From Methanocorpusculum sp. (GTDB lineage Archaea > Halobacteriota > Methanomicrobia > Methanomicrobiales > Methanocorpusculaceae), in NCBI GenBank assembly GCA_017408885.1, contig JAFQTT010000003.1:124001-188000 (forward strand): DNA of 64,000 nucleotides, in the 5' to 3' direction. Positions 52,391 to 61,784 of the stretch are shown piece after piece. A program made the translations under genes and the position numbers. The notes beneath the pieces were generated by a model. It worked only from the letters and a program-made list of their open reading frames with translations. It did no database searches and was not told where the DNA came from. How positions within the stretch are numbered: position 1 is the first letter of the stretch; every line of letters begins with the position of its first letter.

Positions 52391-53473
52391 TCACCTCTCC
52401 ATACATCCAATACACGGATCAATTGTTAAGACAATCTGCGGAACATCTGCCAGCTCGCATCCGGCAAGCATCGACACGAGCGCTGGGACGTTGGTTAAAG
52501 TCGGCGTTCTAACTCTGAACTGAGTTAAGTTCTTTGTGCCGTTTCCGCGAATGTAGTGGATAACCTCTCCTCTCGGCTGTTCGGAACGGCTGAAGTATTC
52601 ACCGTCCGGATTACCTTTCACTGCAACAGATACATCTCCTTCCGGAATGTCTGTGATGATTCTGCGGATTAAATCAACCGACTGGAACAGTTCCTTGCAT
52701 CTTACTTCACATCTGCCATAACCGTCGCAAGAGTCTGCAATAATCGGCTTGAAGCCCAAATCCTTGTATGCAAGATAGTCTGTCATACGGACATCCTGAG
52801 CAACACCGCTTCCGCGGGCAACAGGGCCTACAGCACCTAATGCATAGGCATCAGATGCGGAAAGCTTACCCTTGCCGCAGACTCTCTTCTTTAACGTGTA
52901 ATCGTTTAAGAAGACCTTTACTAACTCCTGCATCTCGTCTTCAACAGCATCGAGGCGGTTGTCCATACCTGATAAGAAGTCATTACTGATATCACGGCGC
53001 ACACCACCAACCTTACAGACACCCTGAATAACGCGTCCTCCAGTCGTTGCCTCCATCTCGTTTAAGATGGACTCGCGAATCTTCCATGCATTGTAGAACA
53101 GACTCTCGAAACCGAGTGCATCTGCAAAGAGACCAAGCCATAACAGATGGCTGTGAATACGAGAATACTCTCCCCAGAGGGTTCTAAGATAGCGTGCTCT
53201 GTCCGGAATCTCGATGCCCATTAAGCCTTCAATGCCCTGACAGAAGGTAGAGGAGTGAGTGAAACTGCAGATACCGCAGATACGCTCTGCAAGGAACACA
53301 AAGTCCGAGTAGTCACGGCGGTCTACGAGACTTTCAAGTCCGCGGTGAACATATCCGATAGACGGAATAGCCTCTACAACGTGTTCATCCTCAACCACTA
53401 AATCGAGATGAATCGGCTCCGGAAGCACCGGGTGCTGCGGACCGAACGGAATAACGGTTCTCTTGCCAGTCAT
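52391..53473 (-). CDS. echE: Ech hydrogenase large subunit EchE (Ni-Fe site)
   Basis: The 360-residue NuoD-like catalytic subunit has both Ni-Fe ligand pairs, RICGIC (Cys 66, 69) and DPCIGC (Cys 354, 357). That shows it is a hydrogenase and not a Complex I subunit. It overlaps echD by four bases. Confidence 0.94.
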   Translation of the reverse strand: MTGKRTVIPFGPQHPVLPEPIHLDLVVEDEHVVEAIPSIGYVHRGLESLVDRRDYSDFVFLAERICGICSFTHSSTFCQGIEGLMGIEIPDRARYLRTLWGEYSRIHSHLLWLGLFADALGFESLFYNAWKIRESILNEMEATTGGRVIQGVCKVGGVRRDISNDFLSGMDNRLDAVEDEMQELVKVFLNDYTLKKRVCGKGKLSASDAYALGAVGPVARGSGVAQDVRMTDYLAYKDLGFKPIIADSCDGYGRCEVRCKELFQSVDLIRRIITDIPEGDVSVAVKGNPDGEYFSRSEQPRGEVIHYIRGNGTKNLTQFRVRTPTLTNVPALVSMLAGCELADVPQIVLTIDPCIGCMER

Positions 53474-53856
53474 GCTGCATCCTCCTTCTTGACTTTGGTA
53501 ACAGTGGGTTCAGGAATCTCCTTCTTGAACGGATACGGAACTGATGTTCTGATGAACGTTCCCTTGAAGTCAATCGTCATGCCGTTGAAAACAAATCCGT
53601 AAAGATCGTGGATTTCATTCTCGTACACAAATGCCCCGGCAAACGAACCGCAGATTGACGGAATCTCAGATTCTGCCGGCATCGTGATGCGGAAGTGTTT
53701 GAGTGCTAAATCCTTATCAAAGGAGTAGGTAATATCAAACCCGCCGCCGACAGCAGGTGTGCAGGTCATAACAACCAGGCGGTATCCCTGGTTTTTCATC
53801 TCTGCTGCGGTCTTTTCAACCTCAGAGACAGCAATCTGCATAACTTCCATATTCAT
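53470..53856 (-). CDS. echD: Ech hydrogenase subunit EchD (NuoC-like)
   Basis: The 128-residue protein contains the NuoC segment SFAGAFVYENEIHDLYGFVF with the GYRLVVMTCTP N-terminal strand. Structural connecting subunit of the six-part Ech. Overlaps echC and echE by four bases each. Confidence 0.88.
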   Translation of the reverse strand: MNMEVMQIAVSEVEKTAAEMKNQGYRLVVMTCTPAVGGGFDITYSFDKDLALKHFRITMPAESEIPSICGSFAGAFVYENEIHDLYGFVFNGMTIDFKGTFIRTSVPYPFKKEIPEPTVTKVKKEDAA

Positions 53857-54287
53857 TTTTCAGCCTCCATCTTTGCACGCTTTTCTTCTAAGACGCCAAT
53901 TGCCTTGACAACACCTTCGATTAACGCCTCCGGTCTGACCGAACATCCCGGCACATACACATCAACCGGAATAATCGTGTCAACACCGCCGGAAACATTG
54001 TAACAGTCACGGAAAACACCGCCGGAAGATGCGCAGATACCAACAGCGACAACCACTTTCGGCTCTGGAATCTGGTCGTAGAGGTTCTTTAAGACCTCTT
54101 TGTTCTGTTCGTTTACGCCGCCGGTTACTACGAAAATATCTGCGTGTGCAGGATTTCCAGTGTTGATGATGCCGAAGCGCTCGACATCATACAGCGGGGT
54201 TAAGGCTGCAAGGATTTCAATATCGCAGCCGTTACAGCTTGATGCATTGTAGTGCAGAAGCCATGGTGATTTTGCAGCGGACGTCAT
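53853..54287 (-). CDS. echC: Ech hydrogenase small subunit EchC (NuoB-like)
   Basis: The 144-residue protein has CNGC (Cys 18, 21), GICASSGG and VPGC, the four cysteine positions for the proximal [4Fe-4S] cluster. The start is the ATG at 54287 (MTSAAKSPWLLHYNASSCNG). It overlaps the echB stop by one base; the frame open to 54380 is an artefact of that overlap. Confidence 0.92.
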   Translation of the reverse strand: MTSAAKSPWLLHYNASSCNGCDIEILAALTPLYDVERFGIINTGNPAHADIFVVTGGVNEQNKEVLKNLYDQIPEPKVVVAVGICASSGGVFRDCYNVSGGVDTIIPVDVYVPGCSVRPEALIEGVVKAIGVLEEKRAKMEAEK

Positions 54288-55156
54288 TAGAGAATACCTC
54301 CGAAGAATCCGAGAAGGACGATGTTTAAGACACCAAGGATGAGAGTTGCAAGCCATAAACTCTTGACTGTCATCTGCCATGTCACTCTCGGGAAGATGTT
54401 GTCAATCAGGATTTCCAGGAAGTATCCAACGATGACAACGATGATTCCAATAATCGGACATCCTGCAAAGAAGAGGAATATCATTCCAAGAAGCAGGATG
54501 GTCTCATACCAGTGGGCAATCTCAACCTTTGCGAGAGTCTTTCCAGCAAAGGAAGAGGTAACTCCTTTGACTAACTCCTGGTGTGCGTGGTGAGAGGTGG
54601 AGATGTCAAACGGAGACTTTCTGAGCTTTAAGGTCAGCACTGCAAAGAGTGCAAGGAAAACTCCCGGAAGGTAGCAGATTGCAGGAACTGCAGCACCCAT
54701 AATCTCAGAGACCATGAAGGTTCCAGTCACCATGAAGAATCCAACACCAAGCAGAATTAAAATCGGCTCAGCAACCATCACAGATAACAGTTCACGCTCT
54801 GCTCCGATGTGGGAGTATGGTGCGTTTGCCGCGTATGCTGCGAGGATTAAGAATGTGTGTGCGAGTGCTAAACAGAATACAACCAGTAAGAGGTTGAGCC
54901 CTCCAAAGAACATTGCACCGGAAACTGCGATTAAGACTAAGTATGCAGTGGTAAAGATTCCTTCAACCGGATTTGCAAACACCTTTTCTTTGTGCCAGAG
55001 CTTGGAGATATCGTAGAACGGCTGTAAGAGAGGCGGACCTCTTCTGCTCTGCATGCGGGCAGTAAGTATGCGGTCAATTCCGGAAAGCAGACCGCCTAAG
55101 AGCGGTGCTGCAATCAGGAAGATGACTGCTCCAAGGATTGCCATAATTACGTTCAT
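54287..55156 (-). CDS. echB: Ech hydrogenase membrane subunit EchB (NuoH-like)
   Basis: The 289-residue protein has about eight membrane segments and the NuoH motifs RILTARMQSRRGPPLLQPFYD and APYSHIGAERELLSVMVAE. It couples electron flow to ion transport. Overlaps echA by four bases. Confidence 0.92.
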   Translation of the reverse strand: MNVIMAILGAVIFLIAAPLLGGLLSGIDRILTARMQSRRGPPLLQPFYDISKLWHKEKVFANPVEGIFTTAYLVLIAVSGAMFFGGLNLLLVVFCLALAHTFLILAAYAANAPYSHIGAERELLSVMVAEPILILLGVGFFMVTGTFMVSEIMGAAVPAICYLPGVFLALFAVLTLKLRKSPFDISTSHHAHQELVKGVTSSFAGKTLAKVEIAHWYETILLLGMIFLFFAGCPIIGIIVVIVGYFLEILIDNIFPRVTWQMTVKSLWLATLILGVLNIVLLGFFGGIL

Positions 55157-57090
55157 AAGAGCACCCCCATGAATCCAAGGACAAACATTGCAATGATGAT
55201 AATGAGTGCGACAATCTGCGACGGCTTAAGGAGTTTGGATTCGCCGGTATACTCCTCAAGGTAGTAGTTGGAGGTCTTTGCCTCTTTGTAGACGCCAAGA
55301 GAACCTAAGAATTCTCCCTCGGCGTTGACTGCTCTGCCGTTTAAGTACGGTTTGACGATTCTGCCGGACTTGCTGCCGACGGCTGCTGCAATCACAAGGA
55401 CTGCAAGAATTACAAACATCAGAGCGCACATCAGAAGAGTATCTGCGGCAAAGAGTCCTGATGCTCCGGTATAGAACGGATAGTATGCAGCCGCATACGG
55501 CACAATAATCTCAGCGGTAATAACCGGGAATCCGACACATGCAACTAAGACTAAGATTCCAATGACGACAATCGAGATTTTCTCAGATACATTGAGCTTC
55601 GTCTCCTCTGCTGCCGGCTTTGCCATGCGCATGAAGAGCTTACCAAGCCATTTGGTCCAGAAGAAGACAGTAAGTGCACTTCCAAATGCAAGGATTGAGA
55701 TGAAGACACATCCAAGCGGAGCTGCAATAAATGCCTCAATGGCTGCCCACTTGGAAATCAGCATACCAAACGGTGCAAGGTACATTCCGGCAATTCCAAC
55801 AACCATCATGACAGCTAAAATCGGCTGGCGAACTAAGAGAGAATCCATGTCCTCAATGTCGCGGCTGCCAATCTTGTGCTCGACAGCTCCAACGCAGAGG
55901 AAGAGCAGACACTTTGCGACTGCGTGGAAGATGGTAAGCAGGATTGCAGCAACAATTGCAGAAGGAGTTCCAATACCGGCACAGGCAGTGATTAAACCAA
56001 GGTTTGCAATGGTGGAGTATGCAAGAACCTTCTTTGCGTTGCTCTGGGAAATAGCAAGAGCAGATGTTGCAAGGAAAGTGAAAGCTCCAACAAGAGCGAG
56101 TGCGATACCAACCCACGTCTGCGAGAACAGTGGTGCAAACACAATTAAGAGGAAAACACCAGCCTTAACCATGGTGGATGAGTGAAGCAGTGCGGAAACA
56201 GGTGTCGGAGCTACCATTGCACCAGTAAGCCATGTGGAAAACGGCATCTGTGCAGCCTTGGTGATTCCGGCAAGGGCAATGAGTGCGAGAGGGATAGTAA
56301 CAAGTCCCACATTGTCAATTGCAAGGAGGTTTGGAATCGAAAGAAGGCTTGCCTCAGGATCCATCTGTGCAAGGTAGATGACTGCACCAGTGAATGCAAT
56401 ACCGCCAATTAAGTTCATCCAGACTGCTCTAAATGAGTTGGTGATTGCTTCCGATGTTCTGGAGTATCCGATTAACAGGAACGAACAAAGGGTGGTGACT
56501 TCCCAGAAGGCAAGAAGCATCATGAGGTGCGACGAGAGCACAATTCCAAACATTGCGGTCAGGAAAAGGAACAGAATCGCGAAGAAGTAACGGCGTCTGT
56601 CCGGCACATCATGGTTGTGTGCAGCATAATCTTTCATGTAGCCTAATGCATAGACACAGATGAGCGAACCAATAATGCCGATAATTAAGACCATCACAAG
56701 CGAGAGGTTGGATAAGGTTAAGACAATCTCAGCCTGCGGGTGAACGATTCCGGAGAACTCAAGAATCAGCAGGAGCACTGCCTGCACGACCGCGAGAATA
56801 ATTGCCAGCGGTTTCTTGTATTTTACGGCAAGGCAGAGGATAATGACAGCGACAGCGAACTCAACAATGAATAATGCTGTCCAAAGCCATGGTATTGCGG
56901 CATGCACAACGGTAATACCGTTGCTCCATGCAGATACTGCGAGAAAAACTGAAGCTCCGATTAAGATGACGGAGGCAACAGTCACAATGATGTTTCTGAT
57001 GATGTCAGGCTTAAACAGCGCGAGAAGAGCCGCGGCTGCGATGGGCACCAGCAGAAGCAGGATAATCGTAATCAGTTCCGGCGAATACAT
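55153..57090 (-). CDS. echA: Ech hydrogenase membrane subunit EchA (NuoL-like antiporter)
   Basis: The 645-residue protein has about 15 membrane segments and antiporter motifs with TKAAQMPFSTWLTGAMVAPTPVSALLHSSTMVKAG and HAVAKCLLFLCVGAVEH. It moves protons or Na+ with H2/ferredoxin chemistry. The ATG at 57090 is preferred over the GTG at 57099 because the TATA box would start transcription near 57093. Confidence 0.92.
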   Translation of the reverse strand: MYSPELITIILLLLVPIAAAALLALFKPDIIRNIIVTVASVILIGASVFLAVSAWSNGITVVHAAIPWLWTALFIVEFAVAVIILCLAVKYKKPLAIILAVVQAVLLLILEFSGIVHPQAEIVLTLSNLSLVMVLIIGIIGSLICVYALGYMKDYAAHNHDVPDRRRYFFAILFLFLTAMFGIVLSSHLMMLLAFWEVTTLCSFLLIGYSRTSEAITNSFRAVWMNLIGGIAFTGAVIYLAQMDPEASLLSIPNLLAIDNVGLVTIPLALIALAGITKAAQMPFSTWLTGAMVAPTPVSALLHSSTMVKAGVFLLIVFAPLFSQTWVGIALALVGAFTFLATSALAISQSNAKKVLAYSTIANLGLITACAGIGTPSAIVAAILLTIFHAVAKCLLFLCVGAVEHKIGSRDIEDMDSLLVRQPILAVMMVVGIAGMYLAPFGMLISKWAAIEAFIAAPLGCVFISILAFGSALTVFFWTKWLGKLFMRMAKPAAEETKLNVSEKISIVVIGILVLVACVGFPVITAEIIVPYAAAYYPFYTGASGLFAADTLLMCALMFVILAVLVIAAAVGSKSGRIVKPYLNGRAVNAEGEFLGSLGVYKEAKTSNYYLEEYTGESKLLKPSQIVALIIIIAMFVLGFMGVLL

Positions 57091-57112
57091 ATGTATCACT
57101 GAGTTATGATAT

Positions 57113-57122
57113 GGTATTTATC
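57113..57122 (-). promoter_or_regulatory. TATA box of the ech operon
   Basis: GATAAATACC (minus strand) lies about 25 bases before 57093, which is three bases from the echA ATG at 57090. It separates ech from cobQ transcription. Confidence 0.55.
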
Positions 57123-57171
57123 ACTATTAATCATTCGTATTTATCAGTGAAGGTGAATGCGGAAAAATAGA

Positions 57172-58611
57172 TTAGAGGCCACTGATTTTCATCAGTGCGT
57201 CAACATCAAGACAACTCTCCAGATGTCTTGCAAGATTATCATACGGATCACCTTTCTCAGCAACCGGTTCATATGGAAGTCCGCGAACCTCTGCGAGGTA
57301 TGAAACTAATGCATCAACAGCAGATGCATTATCAAAGAGCCCATGAAGATAAGTTCCAAACACAAGACCTCCTTCTGCCAAAGCCCCCTCATCCTCGAAT
57401 GCAGATTCACCAAAGACATCTGACACTCCTGCATGAATCTCATATCCATGAACCGTCCCCATACGGGAGAGAATCGGCCCATGCGGCAGCGCTGTTCTGG
57501 ATTTCTGAATAGTAATTTTCTTATCCGTCAAAAACTCCGTACGCATAGAAAGAAGTCCCAATCCCTCATACTCTTTGGAAACAGTACCTTCAAAGGCATC
57601 ATCAAAGATGGTTTCCCCCATCATCTGATATCCTCCGCAGATGCCGATTACCGGTTTTCCTGAGGCTGCAAACTCTTTCACGCGCTCGAAGCCTCCTGCG
57701 GCTTTCAGCGCTTCAAGATCTTCAACCGTATTTTTTGAACCCGGAAGAATTATGCAGTCAAAGCCGCTCAAATCATCAGACGGGTCAACATAGTGTACTG
57801 CTGCCGCACGCTCCAGGAGAGCAAAATCCGTGAAGTTTGCGATGTGGGGCAGACGCGGGATTGCAATTTTTATCGGAAAGTCAGCCGGCTTCTTATCTCC
57901 AAGTGATAAGGAATCTTCGTCCGGAATATCAATCTCCGCATACGGAACAACACCCAAAACCGGAACTCCGGTCAGTTCTTCGAGAATTTTCCGGCCCTCA
58001 TCAAAGAGACTGACATCCCCTCTGAATTTATTGATGATAACACCTTTAACAAGAGGGCGTACATCATCCGGAAGAAGAGAGATTGTTCCATACACCTGTG
58101 CAAAAACGCCGCCTCTCTCGATATCAGCTACCAGAATTATTGGAAGTTTCAGACGCTTCGCAAGCAGAATGTTTGCAATGTCCCGCTCATAGAGATTCAC
58201 CTCAGCAGCCCCGCCTGCACCTTCTATGACAACTGTATCATAAGATGAGCAAAGCTTCTCATACGCAGAAACAGCTTTTTCCAAAAGATCATCAGTTTCC
58301 TGATAGTAATCCGATATTCTCACATCTTTGAGCGGCTCACCAAGTAAAACCACCTGTGAGATGCCGTCTGACTTCGGCTTCAAAAGAATCGGGTTCATCA
58401 GTTCAGAAGGAGCAGTTCTGGCAGCAAAAGCCTGAACTGCCTGTGCGATACCGATTTCCTTTCCAAGTTCTGTCACATACGAGTTAAGACTCATATTCTG
58501 TGACTTAAAAGGAGCAGAGGCAATGCCTCTGTTGCTTAAAATCCGGCAAATACCGGCAACAATAGTGCTCTTCCCCGCGTGCGAGGAAGAGCCGAGAATC
58601 ATTATTGACAT
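57172..58611 (-). CDS. cobQ: Cobyric acid synthase CobQ
   Basis: CobQ amidates adenosylcobyrinic acid diamide at four sites for cobalamin, needed by methyltransferases and radical enzymes of methanogens. The 479-residue protein has the ATPase start MILGSSSHAGKSTIVAGI, NMSLNSYVT, and GADNxx-like VIEGAGGAAEVNL, then a C-terminal glutaminase-like domain with GICGGYQMMG (nucleophile Cys) and GTYLHGLFDN (His). It overlaps the M50 gene by one base (TAATG). Confidence 0.92.
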   Translation of the reverse strand: MSIMILGSSSHAGKSTIVAGICRILSNRGIASAPFKSQNMSLNSYVTELGKEIGIAQAVQAFAARTAPSELMNPILLKPKSDGISQVVLLGEPLKDVRISDYYQETDDLLEKAVSAYEKLCSSYDTVVIEGAGGAAEVNLYERDIANILLAKRLKLPIILVADIERGGVFAQVYGTISLLPDDVRPLVKGVIINKFRGDVSLFDEGRKILEELTGVPVLGVVPYAEIDIPDEDSLSLGDKKPADFPIKIAIPRLPHIANFTDFALLERAAAVHYVDPSDDLSGFDCIILPGSKNTVEDLEALKAAGGFERVKEFAASGKPVIGICGGYQMMGETIFDDAFEGTVSKEYEGLGLLSMRTEFLTDKKITIQKSRTALPHGPILSRMGTVHGYEIHAGVSDVFGESAFEDEGALAEGGLVFGTYLHGLFDNASAVDALVSYLAEVRGLPYEPVAEKGDPYDNLARHLESCLDVDALMKISGL

Positions 58612-59327
58612 TATACCATCGGAGTAATAATATTGACTAATACAACCGGGTCAACTGCGAAGTAGACCAGTAAGAGAGTGATTAAAAGAACCACAACAAA
58701 GATTGCCGGCTTCCAGGCAAGAATCTTCTTTCCATCAAGCGGCCCTACCGGAAGCATGTTGAAGAAGGCAAGCATAGCATTAATCTGACAGCCGATCATT
58801 CCAAGATAGAACAGGAATCCTGCAAGCGTGAACGGATTGAAGAATAATCCGCCGGCAACAGCCTCAACACCTCCAAGGAAGACACCGACAAACATAATCA
58901 CTGCAAACGGGATGATTAAGATAATGTTGACCAGAGGTCCGGAGATTGAGATGATTCCATTCTCGCGTTTGGTCATCTGACGTCCTGCAGTGTTGATGAG
59001 GGTAGCTCCCGGAGCTGCAAAAACAATTCCTGTGATAACCGCGACAGCTACCGCGATGACTAACATCTGGGCGCTCTTTCTAAACTCTGCCCAGTAGCCG
59101 AACTTGATTGCGGCAAACTTGTGGGCGAGTTCATGGAGAATGAATGAAAGTCCGACGGTGATTAAAGAGATGACGAATGTCAAAAGCATCTTCTCCGGAG
59201 ACAGAATGGAGAATCCTTCCATGAATACAGCAAGGATTCCGCTTGCTCCAAGAGTGAAGGCGACTGCTAATGCAAGCCAGGCGATGACTAAGTCCTTCTT
59301 TTCGAATGGTGACAGTTTGAATTTCAT
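58611..59327 (-). CDS. Site-2 protease family (M50) membrane metalloprotease
   Basis: The 238-residue membrane protein has the zinc motif FILHELAHKFAAIKFG in one helix and the aspartate motif NMLPVGPLDGKKI in another, the S2P catalytic pair. About six membrane segments. Substrates unknown. In operon between acnX and cobQ. Confidence 0.85.
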   Translation of the reverse strand: MKFKLSPFEKKDLVIAWLALAVAFTLGASGILAVFMEGFSILSPEKMLLTFVISLITVGLSFILHELAHKFAAIKFGYWAEFRKSAQMLVIAVAVAVITGIVFAAPGATLINTAGRQMTKRENGIISISGPLVNIILIIPFAVIMFVGVFLGGVEAVAGGLFFNPFTLAGFLFYLGMIGCQINAMLAFFNMLPVGPLDGKKILAWKPAIFVVVLLITLLLVYFAVDPVVLVNIITPMV

Positions 59328-59330
59328 AAA

Positions 59331-60515
59331 TTACTCCCCGCAGGCAACGCGGACACAATCCTCAAGGCTTCCAAGACGCGGAACGGTATCGCACATTCCG
59401 GGCAGATAGGTGAATGCTTTTCCAGAGTTGGTCATAACACATCCTCTCTTTTCGAAGAGAGGTGAAACAATCATACAAGTATCCTGAATAACGCGTGCAC
59501 CGCTCTTCTGGATACGGGAGACTGCATCAGCACAGGAGTTCTTCATCTCTGCTGCGGCAAAGACATAGAACGGCATTTTAACTGTTCTTCCGTCAAGGAG
59601 GTCTGCAAGCTCTGAAAGCTCTTCGCTGGATAAGTGCGGGCAGCCGACTGCAACTGCTTCCGGCTCAAGTTCGCTGAAGAGCTCTTTGATTTCCTCGGTC
59701 TCAATAGTAATGACCTCGCGCTCGTCCTCTTCAAAGTGTTTCTTGAAGAATGGGAAACGTGCTTCCGGAGTGATGTCTTCTACGTGGAAGAGAGCAACAG
59801 CTCCGGATGCAGCCATGGCAGCCCCCATACTTTTTAGCATATCTGCCTTCGGGCGGATTCCCTTAAAGAGCGGGATTTTGTTTCCGGAGATGGCTCCGGC
59901 AATAATTCCAAGAGCTCCATACTCAGCCTGTGTCCATGTTTTGGTAACTTCCGGTTCTGCTAAACGGAACTCAATCTCCGGAAGTCTGTTCTTTACGATG
60001 TGCAGACCATACTCCGGAGTCTTTCCGGTTAATGCGGATGCAAGAGCAGAAGGTCCTCCTTCGCGGTTGGTTCTGGCTCCAAGAACTGAGTTTGCATAGA
60101 CAACAGCTGAAGATTCCGACCATGCGAGATGATCTCCTCGCTCGATTAATGTGAAATAGTATGGAGTACAGGTACAGGAAGGACGAATGCCGAGGCGGGT
60201 ATATGCAGCATTTACCTCAAGCTGTTTTTTGCCGAACTCCTGACTGATGCCAAGAGATTCCCACCCATCACGCGGCATTCCTATCGGATTTAAGAAGGAA
60301 GGAACAACTGCTTTGCCGGATAAAGAGTTGAGCCATTCAAGTCCTGCATCACCTATTGTTTTGAAGGACGCGCCGGAAACCTGCACATTTTTTACCTCGA
60401 TGAGACGCTCGGCGTCATATATTTTGCCGAGAGATACGAGGATTTCCATCATTTTCTGCTTTGTTTCGCCGTACTCTCCGTCAAGAAGAGCCTGGTCGTA
60501 TTTGTCTAGCTGCAT
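59331..60515 (-). CDS. Aconitase X large subunit, probable phosphomevalonate dehydratase
   Basis: The 394-residue protein has the AcnX cluster and active-site segments SGASFKTIGDAGLEWL, ANSVLGARTNREGGPSALASALTGKTPEYG, AVGCPHLSSEEL, IQDTCMIVSP and VMTNSGKAFTYLPG. In most archaea this family is the large subunit of phosphomevalonate dehydratase, which makes trans-anhydromevalonate 5-phosphate; the UbiD neighbour then decarboxylates it. The small subunit (DUF126) is not in the window. This is inference from family and neighbours. Three bases follow ubiD. Confidence 0.85.
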   Translation of the reverse strand: MQLDKYDQALLDGEYGETKQKMMEILVSLGKIYDAERLIEVKNVQVSGASFKTIGDAGLEWLNSLSGKAVVPSFLNPIGMPRDGWESLGISQEFGKKQLEVNAAYTRLGIRPSCTCTPYYFTLIERGDHLAWSESSAVVYANSVLGARTNREGGPSALASALTGKTPEYGLHIVKNRLPEIEFRLAEPEVTKTWTQAEYGALGIIAGAISGNKIPLFKGIRPKADMLKSMGAAMAASGAVALFHVEDITPEARFPFFKKHFEEDEREVITIETEEIKELFSELEPEAVAVGCPHLSSEELSELADLLDGRTVKMPFYVFAAAEMKNSCADAVSRIQKSGARVIQDTCMIVSPLFEKRGCVMTNSGKAFTYLPGMCDTVPRLGSLEDCVRVACGE

Positions 60516-60518
60516 TAT

Positions 60519-61784
60519 TTATTCCTCCTTATTATTCTGCCAGTCAGCCCGTATAAATTCATCCTCGAATCCAAGCGGGATGGTGGCATCAACTCCTGCT
60601 TTTACATTCAGTCCGTCACCGATTCTGCATGGGTCAAGAGAAGAGCCGCGGACGCCGGAGATAATCATGACATCCTCGTCAGCACGAACCCGCGTTGCTA
60701 TCGCAAACTCAACATCCTCCGGGCTGTAGATGTTGATGTCGGAATCGACAACAACCACGTGTTTTAAACTTGTGTGAGCGGCAAAGGCAGCCATAATGGC
60801 ATTTTTGCCGTCGCCTTCGGTCATCTTTTTGATCTGCACAACCGCGTGGAAGTATCCAGCTCCTCCCTTCGTGAGATACACATCACGGACGTTGGTAACG
60901 CCTGCAACGGCTGCGTAAATCTTCGGCTCGTAGGGAGCACCCATGAGCATTTTGTGCTCTGCACCTGCGGGAACTAATCCATGATAGATGAAATTCTCTT
61001 TCAGGTGCATTCCTTCAAGCTCGATTACCGGCTGCATGCGGATTGGATCATACGTTCCGCTTATGTCAACAAACGGTCCTTCCTCTGCAAGCTCTCCGGT
61101 CATCCACCCATAGAGAATGATTTCCGCATCAGGCACTCTGATGCCGTTCGGGCAGGTGTAGAGATTAAGCGGCTTCCCACAGATTTCTGCGGCATAGGCC
61201 ATCTCTTTTCCTTCCGGTACACGGGTGCAGGCGGCAAAGGTGACAGCAGGATGTGTTCCAATCGTTATGGCGATTGGAAGTTTTTCGCCTTTGGCAAGGG
61301 CTGCCTGCAGGAGTTTGTAGGTATGCCTTCCCTCAACGATTCTGCCAACTAAATGCGTGTCGTCTTTGACGAGCAGCCGGTGAATCGAGGCGTTCTCAAC
61401 ACCGCCGAATGCGGAGAAGACGATGCCTGTTGTAAGATACCGTCCGGCGTCTTTTGGGAAGTGTTTGAGGATTGGAATCTTTGAGAGGTCAGCCGCTTCA
61501 AATTCCAGAGCGCCACCGTCTACGGTTTCTCCGGAGAAGGTACAGGCAGCAAGCCGTTTTACCAAATCGCCTTCCGGAATTTTGAGTGCAACAGAAAGCG
61601 ACTTGCGGTCGACAACCGTGTTCATGACTGCTTTGTGTCCTTCGAGATCTTCGAGGACAAGCATTTTGTCTGTGCTGAATGCAAGCTGTGCGGCTTCCAG
61701 GTTGGAAGATACCGGACGGGAAATCACGTCAGCCAAACCTGCATCAATCATGTTCTGAATAAACTCTCGCATAGTTACTGCCAC
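60519..61784 (-). CDS. UbiD-family decarboxylase, probable anhydromevalonate phosphate decarboxylase
   Basis: The 421-residue prenylated-FMN enzyme has REFIQNMIDAGLADVISRPVS at the N-terminus, VGRIVEGRHTYKLLQAA, and the UbiD segment AEEGPFVDISGTYDP. Its place beside AcnX suggests it makes isopentenyl phosphate in the archaeal mevalonate variant; UbiX next to it supplies the flavin cofactor. Overlaps ubiX by 10 bases. An aromatic-acid decarboxylase is the alternative. Confidence 0.85.
   Translation of the reverse strand: MAVTMREFIQNMIDAGLADVISRPVSSNLEAAQLAFSTDKMLVLEDLEGHKAVMNTVVDRKSLSVALKIPEGDLVKRLAACTFSGETVDGGALEFEAADLSKIPILKHFPKDAGRYLTTGIVFSAFGGVENASIHRLLVKDDTHLVGRIVEGRHTYKLLQAALAKGEKLPIAITIGTHPAVTFAACTRVPEGKEMAYAAEICGKPLNLYTCPNGIRVPDAEIILYGWMTGELAEEGPFVDISGTYDPIRMQPVIELEGMHLKENFIYHGLVPAGAEHKMLMGAPYEPKIYAAVAGVTNVRDVYLTKGGAGYFHAVVQIKKMTEGDGKNAIMAAFAAHTSLKHVVVVDSDINIYSPEDVEFAIATRVRADEDVMIISGVRGSSLDPCRIGDGLNVKAGVDATIPLGFEDEFIRADWQNNKEE

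Noticed and set aside
54288-54380. 31-residue extension of EchC
   Set aside because: It lies within echB in another frame, and the family N-terminus begins at the ATG at 54287.
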